DNA from: Saprospiraceae bacterium
GTDB taxonomy: Bacteria; Bacteroidota; Bacteroidia; Chitinophagales; Saprospiraceae
Assembly: GCA_013002625.1 (NCBI GenBank)
Contig: JABDJE010000311.1
Location: 1 to 15,954, forward strand
Length of the DNA: 15,954 nt
Direction: 5' to 3'
Position numbers and translations under genes: made by a program. Under the pieces are notes generated by a model, which saw nothing but the letters and a program-made list of their open reading frames with translations, was not told the origin of the DNA and made no database searches. Below, piece after piece: positions 14,166-15,954 of this stretch (positions are counted from its first letter, which is position 1; each line of letters begins with the position of its first letter).

Positions 14166-14609
14166 TTAATTCTGGCAGGAGGCACACATGCCTTCCAGTG
14201 CAATATGAACCTTTTGCAATTGGAACTGCTTTGGCAATCGGTAATTTGTATCCACAACATTTTCTATGCAATAGGTATTGCCACACTGGTTACATAGAAA
14301 GTGTGCATGATTATCACGATGGCTATGTTCGGTACAATCATCATGACAAATCGCATATTTTGTTTCGCTGGAGCCATCTATGGCCTGGTGAATGATTCCT
14401 GCTTTTTCAAATGATTTCAAAGTGCGGTATAAGGTAATTCTGTCAAACTCTTCGAGGGCAGTTTCCAGGGAAGCATTGCTGAGTGCCTGATGACCCGAGG
14501 TCAAGAAAAGTTCCAGCACTTTGAGACGAAATGGGGTATTTCTGAGTTTATGGGATTTTAAAATCTCCGAAGCTCTATTTTCCATTGAACAAAAATAATA
14601 TTTATCCAT
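14166..14609 (-). CDS. Fur-family metal-dependent regulator (Zur-like)
   Basis: This 147-residue protein has the Fur layout. The winged helix covers about residues 10-85 (RNTPFRLKVLELFL, then ITLYRTLKSFEKAGIIH as the recognition-helix region). The dimerisation and metal-binding part includes the His/Cys-rich ICHDDCTEHSHRDNHAHF (87-104). The structural zinc site is CNQC (106-109) and CASC (142-145). The histidine cluster suggests zinc sensing, but Fur subtypes cannot be separated by sequence alone. A second ATG at 14585 (protein starting MENRASEIL) fits the usual family N-terminus better and would free 24 bases of regulatory space, so the true start is uncertain. The gene is divergent from merC, with a Fur-type inverted repeat between them, which points to control of merC and possibly itself. 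Confidence 0.93.
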   Translation of the reverse strand: MDKYYFCSMENRASEILKSHKLRNTPFRLKVLELFLTSGHQALSNASLETALEEFDRITLYRTLKSFEKAGIIHQAIDGSSETKYAICHDDCTEHSHRDNHAHFLCNQCGNTYCIENVVDTNYRLPKQFQLQKVHIALEGMCASCQN

Positions 14610-14619
14610 TTATAATATT

Positions 14620-14627
14620 TATATTTG
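14620..14627 (+). promoter_or_regulatory. -7 promoter element for merC
   Basis: TATATTTG matches TAnnTTTG exactly and lies 18 bases before the merC ATG. Transcription would start near 14634, leaving a leader of about 12 bases. No clear -33 element is seen. The Fur-type inverted repeat overlaps its last two bases. Confidence 0.5.
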
Positions 14628-14640
14628 CAACAGTATTGCA
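14626..14640. promoter_or_regulatory. Candidate Fur-family (7-1-7) operator between the regulator gene and merC
   Basis: TGCAACA, one G, then TATTGCA form a 7-1-7 inverted repeat with six of seven positions symmetric. The 7-1-7 geometry is the established one for Fur, PerR and Zur boxes. Binding here would cover the merC -7 element and the predicted transcription start, giving repression when metal is bound. Confidence 0.6.
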
Positions 14641-14645
14641 TTTAG

Positions 14646-15032
14646 ATGAGAGACATCATTTCAAATATCGACTTCTGGGGTTGCACAACCTCTTTACTAT
14701 GCGCGGTGCATTGTGCAGCTTTGCCTGTCATGTTCTCATTGGGAGTAGTCAGCACGCATCACTGGATGGCGCATCCGCTTTTTGAAGCTGTTATCATTGC
14801 AATGACCTTCGTGTTCGTTTACAAATCCATTCTCAGGCAATATCTAGAGGATCGCAATAATGGTATTGCGGTTATCATGGCCATTTTTGGATTCGGTATG
14901 ATCGCTGTGCATCACTTTTTTCATGCCTATGCCACTCCCATTGTTGTTGTGGGCGGATTTCTGCTTGCAATGGCCCATTTCTACAATATAACCCACAATC
15001 ACAGCTGCTCTAACAGGGTTGAAATAAATTAA
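14646..15032 (+). CDS. MerC-domain membrane protein
   Basis: This 128-residue inner-membrane protein has four predicted helices, at about residues 12-34, 44-62, 75-91 and 95-113. The MerC hallmark is GCTTSLLCAVHCAALP (12-27), with Cys13, Cys19 and Cys23. The C-terminal tail HNHSCSN (117-123) is another possible metal-binding patch, next to the His-rich HHFFHAYA stretch. MerC was first known as a mercuric-ion transporter. In many bacteria without mer operons, MerC-like proteins sit next to Fur-family genes and probably handle another metal such as zinc. No MerA, MerR or MerT gene is here, so mercury resistance is unlikely. The start agrees with the promoter and operator immediately upstream. 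Confidence 0.9.
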   Translation: MRDIISNIDFWGCTTSLLCAVHCAALPVMFSLGVVSTHHWMAHPLFEAVIIAMTFVFVYKSILRQYLEDRNNGIAVIMAIFGFGMIAVHHFFHAYATPIVVVGGFLLAMAHFYNITHNHSCSNRVEIN

Positions 15033-15085
15033 ACAGCCGCTTATTAAATTTCCTGCCTAGGTGTGTTTTCTATTTAAATATGATA

Positions 15086-15093
15086 TACATTTG
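15086..15093 (+). promoter_or_regulatory. Candidate -7 element for the RRM gene with a long leader
   Basis: TACATTTG matches TAnnTTTG exactly. If used, the mRNA would begin near 15100 and have a leader of about 115 bases, very rich in U. Two further near matches (TGTATTTG at 15092-15099 and CTAATTTG at 15103-15110) follow within 20 bases. Confidence 0.4.
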
Positions 15094-15215
15094 TATTTGT
15101 ATCTAATTTGGGTACCTATTTTTTTTAACAGTAATATTTTTTTAGAGCATTTTTAATTTTCTTTTTGAGTTTTATTTTGCTTTCTAAAATGTCTTACGCT
15201 TAAACTTTTTTTATT

Positions 15216-15482
15216 ATGAACATTTTTGTAGCAAAATTGGACTACAACACAGATGAATCAACAGTTCGTAACCTATTCTCTGAATTTGGTGCAGTTGATT
15301 CCGTGAAAATTATTATGGACAAATTTACGGGTCGTTCTAAAGGTTATGGTTTTGTAGAAATGCCAAACGATGATGAGGCTAACTCTGCAATCAGCTCTTT
15401 AAACGATTCTAACGTAGATGGAAGAAACATCGTAGTGAAAGTGGCACAGCCACGTGAAAATAGAGATCGTAGAAGATTCTAA
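15216..15482 (+). CDS. Small RRM-type RNA-binding protein
   Basis: This 88-residue cytoplasmic protein consists almost entirely of one RNA recognition motif. RNP-2 is IFVAKL (3-8) and RNP-1 is KGYGFVEM (42-49), with aromatic Tyr44 and Phe46 at the RNA-stacking positions (position 1 of RNP-2 is Phe4). A short basic tail (RENRDRRRF, 80-88) can aid RNA binding. Single-RRM proteins of this type are typical of Bacteroidota and cyanobacteria and act as global or cold-related RNA-binding regulators; specific targets are unknown. The gene has a long U-rich leader, a GNRA-capped hairpin that begins within the stop codon, and its own terminator, so it is monocistronic and may control its own mRNA. The ATG is preceded by a run of seven T and no Shine-Dalgarno sequence. 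Confidence 0.95.
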   Translation: MNIFVAKLDYNTDESTVRNLFSEFGAVDSVKIIMDKFTGRSKGYGFVEMPNDDEANSAISSLNDSNVDGRNIVVKVAQPRENRDRRRF

Positions 15483-15500
15483 TTATTGGAGACAATAATT
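15481..15500 (+). other. GNRA-tetraloop hairpin overlapping the RRM stop codon
   Basis: AATTATTG (15481-15488), GAGA, and CAATAATT (15493-15500) form a perfect 8-base stem closed by a GNRA loop. The stem starts inside the TAA stop at 15480-15482. It is not followed by a T run, and a separate terminator comes 22 bases later, so it is not the terminator itself. Confidence 0.65.
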
Positions 15501-15522
15501 TTCCATAGAAATAACATTCTAG

Positions 15523-15551
15523 AAGGACCTACTTGTTAGGTCCTTTTTTTA
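15523..15551 (+). terminator. Rho-independent terminator of the RRM gene
   Basis: AAGGACCTA (15523-15531) pairs perfectly with TAGGTCCTT (15537-15545) around a 5-base loop, and the last two bases run into a stretch of eight to nine T. It separates the RRM gene from ddl. Confidence 0.92.
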
Positions 15552-15594
15552 TTGTAGCACATAAAGAATGCCTATTTTCAAAATTTAAATAGCT

Positions 15595-15954
15595 ATGGAT
15601 CAGAAGATGCAAGAAAAGAAAAGAATTGCAATTGTATTTGGTGGCAGATCGACAGAACATCAGATCTCATTACTATCTGCCCAAAACGTATTCAAGTCAT
15701 TGGATACAAATCTGTATGAACCCATTCTAATTGGTATTGATAAAAAAGGCCTTTGGCATTACAACGAAGCATCTGAGCAACTATTGGCTACCGATGACCC
15801 AGAGACGATTAGTATAAACAGTATATCAAATCCAATTTTGCTATCTCAAAATAATGAAGAGAAAGTAATCATTTCAAAACAAACAAATAAGACCATTGCG
15901 CATATAGATGTCATTTTTCCTGTGCTGCATGGCCTCTTTGGTGAGGATGGTTCC
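15595..15954 (+). CDS. ddl: D-alanine--D-alanine ligase, N-terminal part (3' end outside window)
   Basis: The frame from the ATG at 15595 stays open to the window end, giving 120 residues of a protein usually 310-370 long. It matches the N-terminal ATP-grasp sub-domain of Ddl, the cytoplasmic enzyme that joins two D-alanines with ATP for peptidoglycan precursors. VFGGRSTEHQISLLSA (14-29) is the conserved N-terminal signature with the Glu that orients the first D-alanine. The inserted loop WHYNEASEQLL and FPVLHGLFGEDG (108-119) also match. A second ATG at 15607 is possible, leaving MQEKKRIAIVFGG. A terminator lies 44 bases upstream, so it has its own promoter, which I cannot place with confidence. 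Confidence 0.95.
   Translation, partial: MDQKMQEKKRIAIVFGGRSTEHQISLLSAQNVFKSLDTNLYEPILIGIDKKGLWHYNEASEQLLATDDPETISINSISNPILLSQNNEEKVIISKQTNKTIAHIDVIFPVLHGLFGEDGS

Noticed and set aside
14646..15032. Mercury-resistance locus based on the MerC domain
   Set aside because: No merA, merT, merP or merR gene is nearby, and the neighbour is a Fur-family gene, so another metal is more likely.

Overview
The window reads as a stretch of chromosome from a member of the phylum Bacteroidota, probably of the Cytophagales type. The evidence is indirect. Several intergenic gaps carry the Bacteroidota -7 promoter element TAnnTTTG, and Shine-Dalgarno sequences are essentially absent. The gene content is also typical of the phylum: a DUF1573 lipoprotein, a DUF5777-type beta-barrel, a small RRM protein and a MerC/Fur pair. 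The order is my inference. I see no insertion sequence, phage gene, CRISPR array, tRNA or rRNA. Most genes are housekeeping or conserved accessory genes.

Layout. Positions 1-648 hold the 3' part of a PolX-type DNA polymerase (its PHP exonuclease domain). A DUF1573 lipoprotein follows (778-1314) and ends at a hairpin terminator. That hairpin faces a minus-strand pair made of a short unrecognised gene and the nucleotide-pool-cleaning pyrophosphatase rdgB (2404-1385). Divergent from this pair is the branched-chain aminotransferase ilvE (2579-3643), whose stop codon overlaps that of a family 2 glycosyltransferase (4545-3640). A striking heptamer repeat (4611-4736) separates the glycosyltransferase from a small membrane protein, ribA (GTP cyclohydrolase II) and a Wzx-like flippase, all on the minus strand.

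Positions 9645-7366 form a tight minus-strand operon: a surface-type lipoprotein with a C-x4-C-H heme-like motif, a DUF5777 outer-membrane beta-barrel, and a membrane-anchored cytochrome c with two CxxCH motifs. The arrangement suggests an electron-transfer unit spanning the envelope. On the plus strand come a bacilliredoxin (9714-10139) and an unrecognised secreted protein (10227-11018). They are followed by a 362-base gap with two minus-strand terminators. The second of these has an unusual alternative fold and no gene to terminate.

The right part holds two divergent genes that encode degenerate members of well-known families: an EF-G paralogue without the catalytic histidine (13507-11381) and an ArsC-fold protein without the catalytic cysteine (13809-14165). 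Next come a Fur-family regulator and a divergent merC gene, with a 7-1-7 inverted repeat over the merC promoter that looks like a Fur-family operator. An RRM RNA-binding protein gene (15216-15482) has a long U-rich leader and a GNRA-capped hairpin that starts inside its stop codon. The window ends inside a D-alanine--D-alanine ligase gene.
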